Source: Eledone cirrhosa
Taxonomy: Eukaryota > Mollusca > Cephalopoda > Octopoda > Eledonidae
Assembly: GCA_964016885.1 (NCBI GenBank)
Contig: OZ024746.1
Span: 102,197,711 to 102,261,710, forward strand
Direction of reading: 5' to 3'
Length of the DNA: 64,000 nt
The notes under the pieces are model-generated. The model ran no database searches. It worked only from the letters and a program-made list of their open reading frames with translations, and had not been told where the DNA came from. Made by a program: the position numbers and the translations under genes. Positions 18,301 to 23,689 of this stretch are shown here, piece after piece (position 1 is the stretch's first letter; each line of letters starts with the position of its first letter).

Positions 18301-19712
18301 AGATATGGTCACCTGACCCAACTTGCCTCTAATGGAACAAACCCGTCTAACCCATGCTAGCATGGAAAATAGACGTTAAATGATGATGATAAAGTCTCCC
18401 CACCCCAGCACATGACTTATCTACTGGGCCTACAAATCCTCAATTCAAAATATATGGTATATTGTAAATGTTCTGTAAAATGGAGATGCAAATTATACAA
18501 GAGTATATTATTATATATTATATTTCATTGTAACTGAAAATGAAAAAAATAAAATATTTCAAATTTATTTGACATTTAAAATAAAAATCCTAATTCATTG
18601 TTAAAGGATTCAGTTTGTCCTATGGAAAATTAGTGAATGTGAGACTGGAATTTAACAATATTTGGGGAGGAAATAATTAAGTTACTTACTTGAAAATTTC
18701 ATCACCAATAACATCTAAATTAGTGACAGAGGGCAACTTTCTGACAAAGTCAACAACAGCCTCAATCACTTTTTCTGGTGTTAACTGTAAAGACAGGAAA
18801 AATGTCAACATAACCAACTTAGAATAAATGAATAGTTATATACATGTTGCTATAACTTCTGAGTTGTAGGATCATCGTATTGACATACGGTGGTTCGAGG
18901 TTATTTTTTAAAATCCTGACAGAACCCATTTTCTCCCCAAGTCTAAATACACCAGATTTCTTCCAGAGAAGGAAAGAGATATAGAGAAAGAAACAGGCCC
19001 AATACTAGGCTGGTACTTTTCTTTTATCGGCTTCGAATGGATGAAAAGCAAAGTTGACCTCAATGGGATTTGAAACAAATACAGAAAAGCATTTTATCTG
19101 ACGCTCTAAGGACTCTGCCAATTGTCTGCCCTCAGCTATATAGGAGTGGGAAATGGGTGACTTTGTGACACCTCAAAATATAGTAAAGCCACATGAAGAA
19201 TTTTAACTGATCTAGATTACATTGATTGAGATGTCAGTAGAATTGTTGAAACAATGGTTTTAGGAAATTAGACACTTTAGTAATTGCAGAATTTCAGAAT
19301 TTGGAAGCCAGTAATCAGGTTACAATGGAATAGTATAGTATAATATAGCCGCCACTGCCGTAACTATTAACCCTTTCGTTACCAAACTGCCTGAAGCGTC
19401 ATTATAAAGTGTTTATATTTATCTAAAAAAAAATTGCCGTCACAATTTTATGTAAGAAACTATTTTAAGTTATGTTCCAAACACCAGATTAATAATGAGA
19501 AAATTAGTTATATAACTAAATCTTCAATAATCCTCGATTGTTTAAAAAAAAATTTGAAAATCACAGGCAGTGTCTTTCATTAGAAATATGGTAATGAAAG
19601 GGTTAACACAAAATACAATATTGTCTCACCTTTGTAGGTCTTCCTTCTGTGGCTTTATAGACTTCATCTTTGAAAAATTCAACTAAATCCTCATCAGGAA
19701 GTATATGATTCC
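78..19712 (-). CDS. FAM120A: FAM120A-family gene, 12 exons, partial at both ends
   Basis: Join on the minus strand of 19630-19712, 18690-18784, 13585-13694, 13172-13236, 11010-11100, 9728-9774, 7711-7857, 7466-7622, 4971-5235, 4364-4472, 2180-2386 and 78-306. Every exon has AG/GT borders and the phases chain without a frameshift: 1605 nt, 534 complete codons. Similarity to vertebrate FAM120A is clear in order along the protein: NHILPDED, EAVVDFVR, HQKGLMSPWVY, LYRPVRQ, DKNRRLRAFL, RQELDAFLA, IPWTMCCPWLYFDGKLF and RMRQAILEGL. The family is known as RNA-binding scaffold proteins with a nuclease-like, probably inactive PIN/XPG fold at the N-terminus and an RG-rich tail. The N-terminal exons and final C-terminal exons are not seen here. 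No promoter or poly(A) site falls inside the window. The assignment rests on remembered family sequence, not on a search. Confidence 0.88.
374..1525 (+). mobile_element. LINE-A 3' fragment, 5'-truncated
   Basis: Antisense to the host gene, in its last visible intron. It starts at the KTK region after the RT active site. It carries a damaged zinc finger (the loop after the first Cys pair is deleted, giving CSVCRNSILCPKC), the YLGDQISSGGG block, and an open 151-codon stretch (765-1220) with GRLYDACIRS, LRWMCNSN and RLRWYGHVMRMKDD. A 300-bp 3' UTR follows, ending in the LINE-A tail (GTTAGGAAGGGCATCC) and (GAT)n near 1525. Frame breaks near 405, 520 and 640 make it a dead copy. Confidence 0.85.
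1580..1800 (-). mobile_element. Degenerate tRNA-derived SINE (S1)
   Basis: Diverged S1 copy, recognised by the TTGACCTTGAAAGTATGAAAG and box-B-like GATTTGAACTCAGAG motifs, in reverse orientation. It carries an upstream segment (CTTCTCCAGGTCTC) that also occurs in the copy at 18920-19133, so those two form an older subtype. Confidence 0.5.
2040..2158 (+). mobile_element. LINE-A-like 3' tail fragment
   Basis: About 120 bp of the terminal part of the LINE-A subtype also seen at 48950-49030 (GTGGAGAGATGC ... CCCATCCCACCCTTGCAAGC ... GATGATGATGATGG), followed by a short (GA)n run that ends next to the splice donor of the host exon at 2180-2386. Confidence 0.7.
2180..2386 (-). CDS. FAM120A: FAM120A-like exon
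   Basis: 207-nt, 69-codon exon reading LPSISNRGVHLASLFMAG, then IETAIFANDICGAPIPW, then CCPWLYFDGKLFHFKLL, and ending TPLIDMCDGQ. Human FAM120A has the same order (RGIQLSALFMSG, ALFANDACGQPIPW, CCPWMYFDGKLF, TPLIDLCDGQ). The acceptor is TTATATAG and the donor CAG/GTAAG. A LINE-A tail with a (GA)n stretch stops only about 10 nt from the donor. Confidence 0.9.
2573..2681. repeat. 61-bp tandem duplication
   Basis: GGTAACTATATCACTGATCT through AACAAAGGCAA occurs at 2573-2617 and again at 2634-2678, with one or two differences, inside a host-gene intron. No coding content. Confidence 0.8.
2715..3115 (-). mobile_element. Non-autonomous Helitron, degenerate
   Basis: Homologous along about 400 bp to the better bounded copy at 56642-57077 (shared GACTGTGTTACAC, AATCCATGATACATTAAA, AGTGTTGACATTT-like and GAAATTTAGTAGA blocks). 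On the minus strand it ends in a hairpin followed by CTAG (2715-2718), the Helitron 3' signature. The 5' end is not clear. No coding capacity. Confidence 0.6.
3283..3475 (-). mobile_element. tRNA-derived SINE (S1)
   Basis: S1 copy read backwards: tail AATTTCTGATTTAGACACAAGG on the left, body ACTGGTACTTTATTTTA, and a degenerate box B / box A region on the right (GGCAGCATTTGAACACCGAA). Intronic. Confidence 0.65.
3476..4363. other. Intron sequence without recognised feature
   Basis: AT-rich host intron. Weak traces of the M1 MITE are visible (AACACCTGCACC... TTTAACTATTAACG near 3690-3720) but are too degraded to bound. An A-rich stretch at 4300-4360 precedes the exon donor. I see no exon in it. 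Confidence 0.5.
4364..4472 (-). CDS. FAM120A: FAM120A-like exon
   Basis: 109-nt exon reading YILQNGRILQRQELDAFLA, then MAVSPLLHDIQIMQDLK. It matches human ARILRRQELDAFLAQALSP. The first base completes the Arg codon of the upstream exon. The acceptor is ATTCCTAG and the donor GTATGTC, followed by an A-rich intron start. Confidence 0.87.
4672..4935 (-). mobile_element. Old LINE/SINE 3' tail fragment
   Basis: Contains the reverse complement of the shared LINE-A tail: CATCATCATTTAATGCC, GGCATGGGTTAGACAGG, and CAGCTGGATGCCCTTC. Diverged and not coding. A short (GA)4 run lies inside. Confidence 0.6.
4971..5235 (-). CDS. FAM120A: FAM120A-like exon, largest here
   Basis: 265-nt exon reading SKSFEVCVKEWVVRKGVF, then KTPSIERLWLGQQADDKN, then RRLRAFLTCLKSDTP and HLLLMCCVH. 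Human FAM120A has LKRLWLGKAVEDKNRRMRAF and MRSDTPAMLN in the same order, so this is the best preserved exon. The acceptor is GTTCTTTAG and the donor GTACATTT. Both terminal codons are split and both neighbours complete them correctly. Confidence 0.9.
5290..5515 (-). mobile_element. tRNA-derived SINE (S3)
   Basis: Reading the minus strand, a tRNA-like head (AATCTTGTGGTTAATGTG as box A, GGGTTGTGGGTCCGATTACC as box B) is followed by CTTGAACAAGACACTTCATT, the same body motif as in the SINE at 9955-10305. The tail ends in TAGCTAAATCTGCATAG. Not a functional tRNA gene: no acceptor pairing and an extended body. Confidence 0.7.
5690..5835 (-). mobile_element. LINE/SINE 3' tail fragment
   Basis: Reverse complement of the shared tail: CATGTTACTATGGGTTGGC and GGTTGGATGCCCTTCCTAAC. 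Non-coding remnant. Confidence 0.55.
5945..6345 (-). mobile_element. LINE-A copy with internal deletion
   Basis: Right end is the (GAT)n tail at 5945-5960. The 3' UTR then jumps directly, at about 6120, into the thumb-like coding block (GRLYDVCIRTAVLHGSE, WKKFRELLPLLAAKGF), skipping roughly 600-700 bp that full copies have. The open stretch at 6090-6335 spans this deletion junction and is not a real gene. Confidence 0.8.
6525..6643 (-). mobile_element. M1 MITE remnant
   Basis: Partial M1 copy (AACACTTTCACTACTGTATTTGA ... GAGAGATTTATTAAAATT). It abuts the M2 MITE at its right TTAA. Confidence 0.4.
6644..6847 (-). mobile_element. M2 MITE (piggyBac-type)
   Basis: Flanked on the left by TTAA (6640-6643) and begins CCCTTTATCATTTAAACC. 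Shares the whole internal order of the M2 family (CAGAATTCTCTCACCTC, then AAATTTGATATTATG, then AAAGTCTTTAC) with copies at 12485, 30275, 43302 and 49161. The right TTAA has mutated. No coding content. Confidence 0.7.
6850..7465. other. Intron sequence without recognised feature
   Basis: AT-rich host intron upstream of the exon at 7466-7622. No complete repeat or exon identified. AGCTTTATGCCCTTCACTG near 7150 is a trace of the common tail. Confidence 0.45.
7466..7622 (-). CDS. FAM120A: FAM120A-like exon
   Basis: 157-nt exon reading GEVKLEVCLEEDVSRDL, then ELYRPVRQTLYSVLFNL. The human equivalent contains ALLYRPVRQYVYGVLFSL, so recognition is firm. It ends SKDKG with a split Gly codon. The acceptor is TTATTTCAG and the donor GTAAGCC. 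A 90-bp intron separates it from the exon at 7711-7857, unusually short for this gene. Confidence 0.88.
7711..7857 (-). CDS. FAM120A: FAM120A-like exon, start of conserved C-terminal half
   Basis: 147-nt, exactly 49-codon exon reading NSNKCVKNEHSQNDLDF, then LPQISPEIMRIASERHQ, then KGLMSPWVYQLLSQ. It aligns with human FAM120A PEVLRVAEHRHKKGLMYPY. This block opens the second conserved half of the family. The acceptor is TTTGTACAG and the donor CAG/GTAAATA, and both ends are in phase 0. Confidence 0.87.
7940..8195. repeat. LINE tail fragments and palindromic microsatellite
   Basis: A reverse LINE tail (CCATGCTGGCATGGATTAGA, 7965-7985) is followed by a forward one (GATCCATCCAACCTACGC ... AAAATGATGAT). 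Then comes a compound microsatellite, (AC)n-(GT)n-(TA)n-(AC)n at about 8139-8188, that can fold on itself. Confidence 0.65.
8200..9727. other. Intron, mostly unrecognised sequence
   Basis: Host intron. The only recognisable item is a weak forward LINE-type tail at 8865-8905 (AACCCATGCCAGCATG). The 8380-8760 part is less AT-rich and may be the body of an unfamiliar SINE or LINE, but I cannot name it. Confidence 0.4.
9728..9774 (-). CDS. FAM120A: FAM120A-like 47-nt small exon
   Basis: 47-nt exon reading (G)DSKRNDDTWNQKFQQ. It is supported by a TTTCAG acceptor and a GTAATG donor. It also converts the phase-1 end of the exon at 11010-11100 into the phase-0 start of the exon at 7711-7857; without it those two exons do not join in frame. 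There is no conserved motif, as expected for the linker. An exon this small could be alternatively spliced, but skipping it would break the frame. Confidence 0.68.
9955..10305 (+). mobile_element. tRNA-derived SINE (S2) ending in LINE-A tail
   Basis: The head has Pol III-like box A (TGGCTTAGTGGTTAGAGCC) and box B (GGTTGTGAGTTCAATTCTC), then the body TTGAGCAAGACACTTTATTTC. From about 10120 the sequence is the LINE-A 3' UTR: GTGGAGGTGCCACGGCAAAA, GGTGTTAGGAAGGGCATCC and CAGTTCCCGTCCCACCC, ending (GAT)n. The shared 3' end is the classic sign that the LINE machinery mobilises the SINE. Confidence 0.85.
10350..10760 (+). mobile_element. Two tandem SINE-like units and a short palindrome
   Basis: Two related units lie head to tail (about 10355-10535 and 10550-10745). 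Each has a box-B-like phrase (GTTCAATTCACAGATACC; GTTTAATTCTCGCAGGGATC), then CTTTACCTGATTTTCTCAAC-type and GGGACACACACATTTCAAAT-type blocks. The second ends in a perfect 17-bp inverted repeat (10718-10734 / 10738-10754, 3-nt loop). Confidence 0.6.
10785..10912 (-). mobile_element. LINE/SINE 3' tail fragment
   Basis: Diverged reverse copy of the common tail (GGTGACCATGTCTTGCTCATA; GGTGCCTAACACCAACCAC; TGTACTGGGTGCATTT). Ends close to the host exon at 11010. Confidence 0.5.
11010..11100 (-). CDS. FAM120A: FAM120A-like exon, linker
   Basis: 91-nt exon reading ETSGYVDNANPQIVVD, then PPNQNVHDFGANQS plus one base of a Gly codon. The hydrophilic, Asn- and Pro-rich sequence suits the disordered linker. 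A second frame is also open through these 91 nt, but it gives a hydrophobic peptide. The chosen frame is the one that joins in phase to both neighbours. The acceptor is CTCCTCAG and the donor GTATGTTT. Confidence 0.72.
11165..12365 (-). mobile_element. LINE-A 3' part with long open frame
   Basis: 5'-truncated LINE-A inserted in a host intron in the sense of the host gene. The frame 12420-11479 is open for 313 codons; its first 20 or so codons are flanking DNA. Order: KVNMTKTKVLV, PHD-type zinc finger (12270-12139; C-x2-C-x10-C-x2-C-x4-H-x2-C-x14-C-x2-C), FCYLGDRISNGGG, WKKFRELLPLLAAKGF, GRLYDACIRT, LRWYGHVMRMKDD and VGRPKMTWDEVIKAD. The 3' UTR contains a G-rich stretch (11437-11461) and ends in (GAT)n at 11167-11180. 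The RT palm is absent, so it cannot move by itself. Confidence 0.88.
12485..12678 (+). mobile_element. M2 MITE
   Basis: Ends TTTAAATGCTAAAGGG followed by TTAA (12679-12682). Internal blocks TATTTACTATTATATTTTC, ATATCGAATCAATCAGATTT and GAGGTGAGAGAATTCTGGC match the other M2 copies. The left terminus is degraded. Confidence 0.7.
12865..13060 (+). mobile_element. Diverged M1 MITE
   Basis: Follows M1 order (CCTTTTGATATCAAATTGC, TTTAAAGTGTTTATCTAAAA, then ATTCTTGATTATTTACAAAA, CCATTAGAATTCTGTTAACG), but neither end retains a clean TTAA-CCC terminus. Confidence 0.55.
13172..13236 (-). CDS. FAM120A: FAM120A-like exon, linker
   Basis: Short 65-nt exon reading NGLPQQTGSYLQNGQSKPD. The composition (Gln, Asn, Gly, Ser, Pro) fits the poorly conserved disordered linker between the two conserved halves of FAM120A, so sequence alone would not identify it. 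It is accepted because its borders (CCTTAG / GTAAGTTT) and both phases fit the neighbouring exons exactly. Confidence 0.7.
13375..13535 (-). mobile_element. tRNA-derived SINE (S3)
   Basis: Minus strand: GGCCTTGTAGTTAGGGTG (box A-like), CCACAATCATATAGTCATAA-type degraded box B, then TTGAGCAAGACATTTCTTG. Related to 5290-5515. A second short piece of the same body lies at 13855-13935. Confidence 0.55.
13585..13694 (-). CDS. FAM120A: FAM120A-like exon
   Basis: 110-nt exon reading DSVKNKHELITKLKQSV, then QYYLNGTQDGFLKYKPRVK. Human FAM120A has a similar helix ending FKRAIGYYS just before its proline-rich linker, so this exon probably closes the folded N-terminal half. The acceptor is TTTTTCAG and the donor GTAAGTGC. 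It ends with one base of an Ile codon that the 65-nt exon downstream completes. The 5-kb intron upstream is filled with LINE-A and SINE fragments. Confidence 0.8.
14010..15321 (+). mobile_element. Degenerate LINE-A copy (RT to tail)
   Basis: Starts in the RT N-terminal region (EMKYGKAAGPSKITAEML, 14060-14120), continues through NNWYSSAIINCNKGKGDALE to a stop at 14286, then fragmentary palm, zinc-finger and thumb blocks with many stops and deletions. The active-site YADD region is lost between about 14640 and 14670. Ends CCGACGTAAAAACGATGATG near 15321. Lies antisense in the largest host intron. Confidence 0.75.
15335..15580 (+). mobile_element. Octopus-type SINE body
   Basis: GCATGACTTGGTGATTTTTC, CTCCAGTTCACTCAGC, then CGTCAATGGTGGCAAGCTG and GGTGTGGAAAGGGGAGAC, ending GGGGCC at about 15573. 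It abuts LINE pieces on both sides. I recall this body as common in octopus genomic sequence; that is memory, not a search. Confidence 0.5.
15583..15868 (-). mobile_element. LINE-A tail joined to LINE-A 5'-end sequence
   Basis: The first 190 bp are the reverse LINE tail (CATCATCATCGTTTAACGTC; GGATGCCCTTCCTAACACC). It is followed by TGTTAGCCATCCGCGGCCGAA, the sequence also present at the 5' side of the LINE-A copy at 26174-29400 (29228-29248). The element therefore appears to be mostly deleted, leaving its two ends. Confidence 0.55.
15811..15876. repeat. 12-bp perfect inverted repeat at LINE 5' end
   Basis: TTTGTTTCGGCC (15811-15822) and GGCCGAAACAAA (15865-15876) are exact inverted copies around a 42-nt spacer that itself holds ATGTTG ... 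CAACAT. Confidence 0.8.
15877..17640 (+). mobile_element. Degenerate LINE-A copy
   Basis: Begins at ATACAAAATGGTGTCATACC (RT N-terminal part). The block 16169-16408 is open and reads EKAFDRVPHSIIWW and VGVHQGFVLSPLLFII, keeping the motif-A Asp region in the preceding frame. The YADD box is damaged (YADYL, about 16432-16446). Zinc-finger Cys residues are partly lost. Thumb blocks WRKLRELLLLLATK and RLRWYGHVMHMKDN remain. The 3' UTR ends GTGTGGAAAATGGACATTAG where a (GAT)n tail would normally start. Confidence 0.78.
17639..17654 (+). repeat. Telomere-like TTAGGG repeats at a LINE 3' end
   Basis: TTAGGGTTAGGGTTAG, two and two-thirds units of the metazoan telomere repeat, sits exactly where other LINE-A copies have GTTAAA(C)GATGATG. 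Confidence 0.8.
17790..18020 (-). mobile_element. LINE/SINE 3' tail fragment
   Basis: Reverse common tail (TTTTAATGCCCATTTTCCC; GGTTGGATGCCCTTCTTATC-like; GTACTGGATGCATTTATCATG). A forward one lies at 18290-18390 (CAACTTGCCTCTAATGGAAC; CTAACCCATGCTAGCATGG; AATGATGATG). Confidence 0.55.
18690..18784 (-). CDS. FAM120A: FAM120A-like exon
   Basis: 95-nt exon reading LTPEKVIEAVVDFVRKLP, then SVTNLDVIGDEIF, and ending with two bases of a Lys codon. It matches the helical segment of FAM120A that follows the PIN/XPG domain (VIKAVADYVR in the human protein). The acceptor is TTTACAG and the donor GTAAGTAA. The phase agrees with the exons on both sides, so the Lys codon is completed by the first A of the exon at 13585-13694. 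Confidence 0.85.
18920..19133 (-). mobile_element. tRNA-derived SINE (older S1 subtype)
   Basis: AGAGAAGGAAAGAGATATAG, TTTATCGGCTTCGAATGGATG, AAAGTTGACCTCAATGGG and GATTTGAAACAAATACAG (box B, reverse), ending TGCCAATTGTCTGCCCT. It has the same upstream segment as 1580-1800. Confidence 0.65.
19371..19602 (+). mobile_element. M1 MITE, intact reference copy
   Basis: 232 bp, bounded by TTAA on both sides (19367-19370 and 19603-19606). Termini CCCTTTCGTTACCA and TGGTAATGAAAGGG are inverted repeats. TTAA duplication and CCC termini are the piggyBac superfamily signature. No coding capacity. This is the unoccupied copy used to recognise insertions in other M1 copies. Confidence 0.85.
19630..19712 (-). 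CDS. FAM120A: FAM120A-like exon, end of PIN/XPG-like region
   Basis: 83-nt exon entered with two bases of a split Gly codon, then NHILPDEDLVEFF and so on to GRPTK. The NHILPDED block is one of the most conserved strings of FAM120A and lies just after the metal-site half of the PIN/XPG fold. The acceptor TTTTAG and donor GTGAGA are both good. This is the most 5' exon I can place. The preceding coding sequence, which should end in a Leu-Leu-Gly-like string, was not found between here and 64000. A short downstream hairpin repeat (19792-19872) lies immediately upstream in the intron. Confidence 0.85.
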
Positions 19713-19791
19713 CTAAAAGAAAGAAAGAAAAAAAAACACAAAAAAACATACAATTTAGATATACAGTAAAATATTGAAGGAAAACATCCTA

Positions 19792-19872
19792 TATATTGTA
19801 TCCTTAAAGAATACTCTATACACTGCACCTTCAAAGAATACTTTATAGAGTATTCTTTGAAGATACAATATA
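19792..19872. repeat. 29-bp inverted repeat
   Basis: Arms 19792-19820 and 19844-19872 are inverted copies with two mismatches and a 23-nt spacer. The spacer and right flank repeat AAAGAATACTTTATA again, so several pairings are possible. Lies 80 bp upstream of the host exon at 19630-19712. Confidence 0.8.
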
Positions 19873-20224
19873 TAAAGAATACTTTATATATTGTATCCTC
19901 AAAGCCACATGACTCAAACAATAACTGCAAAACTACTAAAATATAAATCTGTTTCTTAAATGTTATTTCAATGTAATCTTCCCAAATCTATTATCTCAGA
20001 GCTATGTAGATATAAATAGATTATTCTGCCCAGAATAAACCAGTCACATGTGATAGGAACACTGACAAAGATCTGCTACACCAATATTTTATTTCCTAGA
20101 GTATCAGAATATTTAACTATTAAGAAAGCTTTTCTAACTTCACAAAAACCAACAGAACAAAGAAAGCATATTACTAATTCGAAATTAAAATACTGACTTA
20201 ACAGTAATTTAATATTTAACTTTA

Positions 20225-20815
20225 CATCAGCGTTTTTACATGTTTTCCTAAGCTTGCATGGGTTGGACAGATATTCCTCTACTGCAGATTCCTTCCTATT
20301 AAATTGCTTAGCACTTTATCCAACTATCATACTCCATATCACATGTAACAATGAAGTGTTTGTTCTCTCTTGCACGATTCCTATCATATCTAGTTTTCTC
20401 CTTGGTTCATTTGTGCTGTCATTTATTATAGACTCAGGAGCAATGTATGCCTCATTTATTTCCAGCTGTTATACATTCTCTGCCCATGTTCCATGACAAT
20501 GCAACATTGCACTTCACACAGCTATTACCGTAACCCACTGTTAATCAGGTAACCTAATAGATACTGTCTGCTACTTCTAGGGAGCCTTCCTAGCATTTGA
20601 AAATTTCATTGGGGCTCTTACTGCTAACTGCCCTTCTGCATCTGCTATCTGTAACCCTACTACACCTCATGTGCACCCGTAGTTTACATTGAGTACACCA
20701 TACAGAATACCCACCCCCTCCATAGTGAGTATGGCCACCTTCCAAATGACATGTGAATCCTGTCTTCTTTCTAACTAAAATCTGTTATGACCAGGAGAGC
20801 TATAAACTTTACCTG
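20225..20815 (-). mobile_element. Heavily degraded LINE-A
   Basis: Minus-strand remains of the tail and thumb blocks (GCTTGCATGGGTTGGACAG; CATTTATTTCCAGCTG) and of the zinc-finger region around 20640-20780, with no open frame. A second part with RT N-terminal sequence (GAGCATCTCCTTTGTAGTAA) lies at 21619-22030, beyond the mariner. Confidence 0.55.
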
Positions 20816-20821
20816 TAGTTA

Positions 20822-21616
20822 TGAGGTGGTATCAACAAGTTTCCTGTAGTGTGCCAAAAACGCCCTTCATGTGGCGTATGACATTGCTGTGTTCACTTCA
20901 TAAGTTGTGAAATTTGAGATTTTGTGATTACGTATATGCTGTAGCCTGCGATTTTGTCATTTATAAGAAGTTGGAACAAAGAACCAACGTGAAATTTTGA
21001 GTTCAACTTGGGAAGTCTGCTACAGAGACATTGAGCCTGCTTCGGCAAGCTTACTGTGACAAGGTCAAGTGACATGGATGCTTCATAAACAGAAAAACCT
21101 CCCTGGAAGATGACAAGAGAATTTGTCCCCCAGGGCGAGACCATCAATCGAGAGTTCTACTGCAATGTTTTGAGGTGTTTGAAGGAGGACGTCCGGCGAA
21201 AGCAACTGAATCAGTGCTATGTGAAGAATGGGATTGTTCACGACAACAATACACCATGTCACCGAGCTCTCCCCATTCGTGAGTTTCTTGCCCAAAACAA
21301 CATTATATCACTTCCACACTTGCCTTATTCACCAGATTTAGCACCTGTGGATTTCCATCTCCTCTCCAAGCTGAAAATGCAGCTCAACGGTACCCGTTTT
21401 AACATTGTTGCCAAGATCCAGAACAAACCGCAGGAGGTCCTTGACTCGTTTATGGAAAATGACTTCAAGGCCGGATTGCAAAAGCATCAGGAACACAGGG
21501 ACCGGTGTATTGTTGCACAAAGTGACTATTTCAAAGGAGATGATGTTAAAACTTAGGTAAATATATATATTTTTGCAAAACACAGCTAGTCCGGGGAACA
21601 TTTTGATACTACCTTG
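20822..21616 (+). mobile_element. Mariner element, internally deleted
   Basis: Terminal inverted repeats TGAGGTGGTATCAA (left) and, inverted, CAAGGTAGTATCAA (right) lie between TA dinucleotides (20820-20821, 21617-21618). N-terminal codons read VKFCVQLGKSATETL and LLRQAYCDKVK. The open C-terminal part (21110-21553) has VHDNNTPCHRA and YSPDLAPVDFHL, the second and third Asp of the DD34D catalytic triad. The middle is deleted between about 21095 and 21110, removing the first catalytic Asp. Length about 0.8 kb instead of about 1.3 kb, so non-autonomous. Confidence 0.85.
21110..21553 (+). pseudogene. Mariner transposase C-terminal remnant
   Basis: 147 codons open to TAG at 21554. Family landmarks: EFVPQGETINREFYCNVL, the HDN box, LPYSPDLAPVDFHL and NDFKAGLQKHQEHRDRC. 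The first catalytic Asp and the helix-turn-helix are not in this frame. The ATG used is only the first in-frame Met after the deletion junction, not a biological start. Confidence 0.8.
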
Positions 21617-21618
21617 TA

Positions 21619-22030
21619 ATTCTTTCTAGAGCATCTCCTTTGTAGTAATTGATGATGATACTGCAATGAGTACATCTCACTGACTACCTGATTGACTAGC
21701 ATGTGTTATACTTAGGATATTTTCAGCATCTCAGAAACTATGACAGTCCACTTGCTTTCACTACTTTCATATCCATAATTATGTTTTCAACCATATAGCA
21801 ACTGCGACCTCTAATACTTAGAACTGAACCTCTCTTTCCCACACATTTCTCTTATTCAGCAACATCCCACATAAACATTTCCATGCTTCTCTCTCTCTCG
21901 TACTCAATATGAACAAGTATGCTGCTATCATCCCATCCACACTTTTTTTCCAGCAACATCTTCATTTGCCCCAGCACACTCCCTTGCAATCCAGGACACA
22001 CCATGCTTCTACTTAATTTAAAATGCTATA
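21619..22030 (-). mobile_element. Degraded LINE-A, RT N-terminal region
   Basis: Minus-strand traces of YKGKGDAL (21620-21645) and of the region before RT (FISNNIFIC-like, 21950). No open frame. Together with 20225-20815 it flanks the mariner. Confidence 0.45.
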
Positions 22031-22339
22031 TTCATAATGTTCATGAGTTATGGTTTAAAAACTGCTACATGTATTCAGCAGTATTCTACATAAGTAGAAC
22101 TATATATTAACAAACCATCGAGGCACATTAACATATTAGACATTAGGAAAGGAAGCCATTAGTAAGAATATCTGTTTTTTTTGTAAAAACAAACAGGAAA
22201 GTTCTATCAGTTAAAAAAGAAATGTAGGTATCAGCTGGAGATCCAGCATTAAAAAATACTTCTTATATATTGCATGCAGCAGATTATCAAAAGTTGGTTG
22301 TTATGACAGTTATAGCTGGTCAGAACATAAGCAAATATG

Positions 22340-22480
22340 AAAAATATGCAAACAACAGTTCCTGCTTATATCTGAAATGGCTAGTTACAACAGTGTCAAA
22401 TGCGGAAACTATGCAGCGAACAACAGTTCCTGCTTATATCAGAAATGGCTAGTTATAGTGGTGTCAAATTTGATCAGATG
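22340..22480. repeat. About 72-bp imperfect tandem duplication
   Basis: AACAACAGTTCCTGCTTATA followed by TCTGAAATGGCTAGTTA occurs at about 22351-22388 and again at 22422-22456 with small changes, each followed by GTGTCAAAT. Confidence 0.75.
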
Positions 22481-22576
22481 TAAACCTAATTTATTTTATA
22501 TCACTGTGTACTGTCATGAAATGAAGAACCACATTGAAAACACCACCACCATCTATAGGATTAATCATTAAAAATA

Positions 22577-22740
22577 CCCCCCCCCCCCCCCGCAGTATTC
22601 TGGCACCCTGCATTCTGAGTTCAAATCCCACTAAGGTCAACCTTGCCCTCCATCTATCTAAAATCAATAAATAAAGTACCAGTTTAGTACTGTGGCCCGA
22701 TTCTTCCTCTGGATGGAGAGGAATAAGCTCTGCCAAGTTT
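22577..22740 (+). mobile_element. Poly-C and truncated S1 SINE, plus orientation
   Basis: A (C)16 run precedes GAGTTCAAATCCCACTAAGG (box B) and AACCTTGCCCTCCATCTATC, the only S1 copy here in the plus orientation. Box A is lost at the poly-C. Confidence 0.55.
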
Positions 22741-23503
22741 AACCCCTTCACTAACATATTTCTATTGAACGGTATTGCCTATATATTTCAATTAATTTTG
22801 AGGGATTTAGTAATATAATTAACTTATGCTTTATCAAATTATTGTTTTGGTACACCTGGACGAGGTGTCATGTGGTGTTCTTGGGCAAAATTATTTCATG
22901 TTGCTCCTACCAGGTGTTACAACCAACAGATATGAAAAATGAGAAACACTGTTTCTTTGGTCTCATCTGACAATCAGCTCCATTCTTACCTTTTTAATTG
23001 CAACAATATTAACATAATATTTGATAGTCTTTTCAACTGTTTTTATGATCTTTCTTTTATTTCATATAATATAACAAATGGAAGTATAAGGTTGCTGCTT
23101 CTACATGAAATAGCTACAATAATTTGAAATACTTATTAACATCCATCCCATAATGATTTCATAGAAAATATCTAAAAACAGGTTTGTTAATTCAAGTGTT
23201 GGTGGCATCTTTTATGGACAGATCTTTATTAGAATGTTATCAGACCAATTATTAAAGTGACACAACCATACTGTTTTGTACTTTTAAAAAATGTTTTGCT
23301 AATGTACTATCATGTGATACAGGATGTTAATTTATATGAAACAGATTCCAGCTTCTCATTAACATGAAACTGTCTTAATATATTTATTTCATATAATTGA
23401 TAGATACATGTGTAATTACTGTGGCCCCACCAAATTTAATATAATTCAGAGAATGAATTGTATATGCTTGTTGACTGAGACTACCCTGACAAAATACTGT
23501 TTC

Positions 23504-23685
<182 letters not shown>

Positions 23686-23689
23686 GGAA

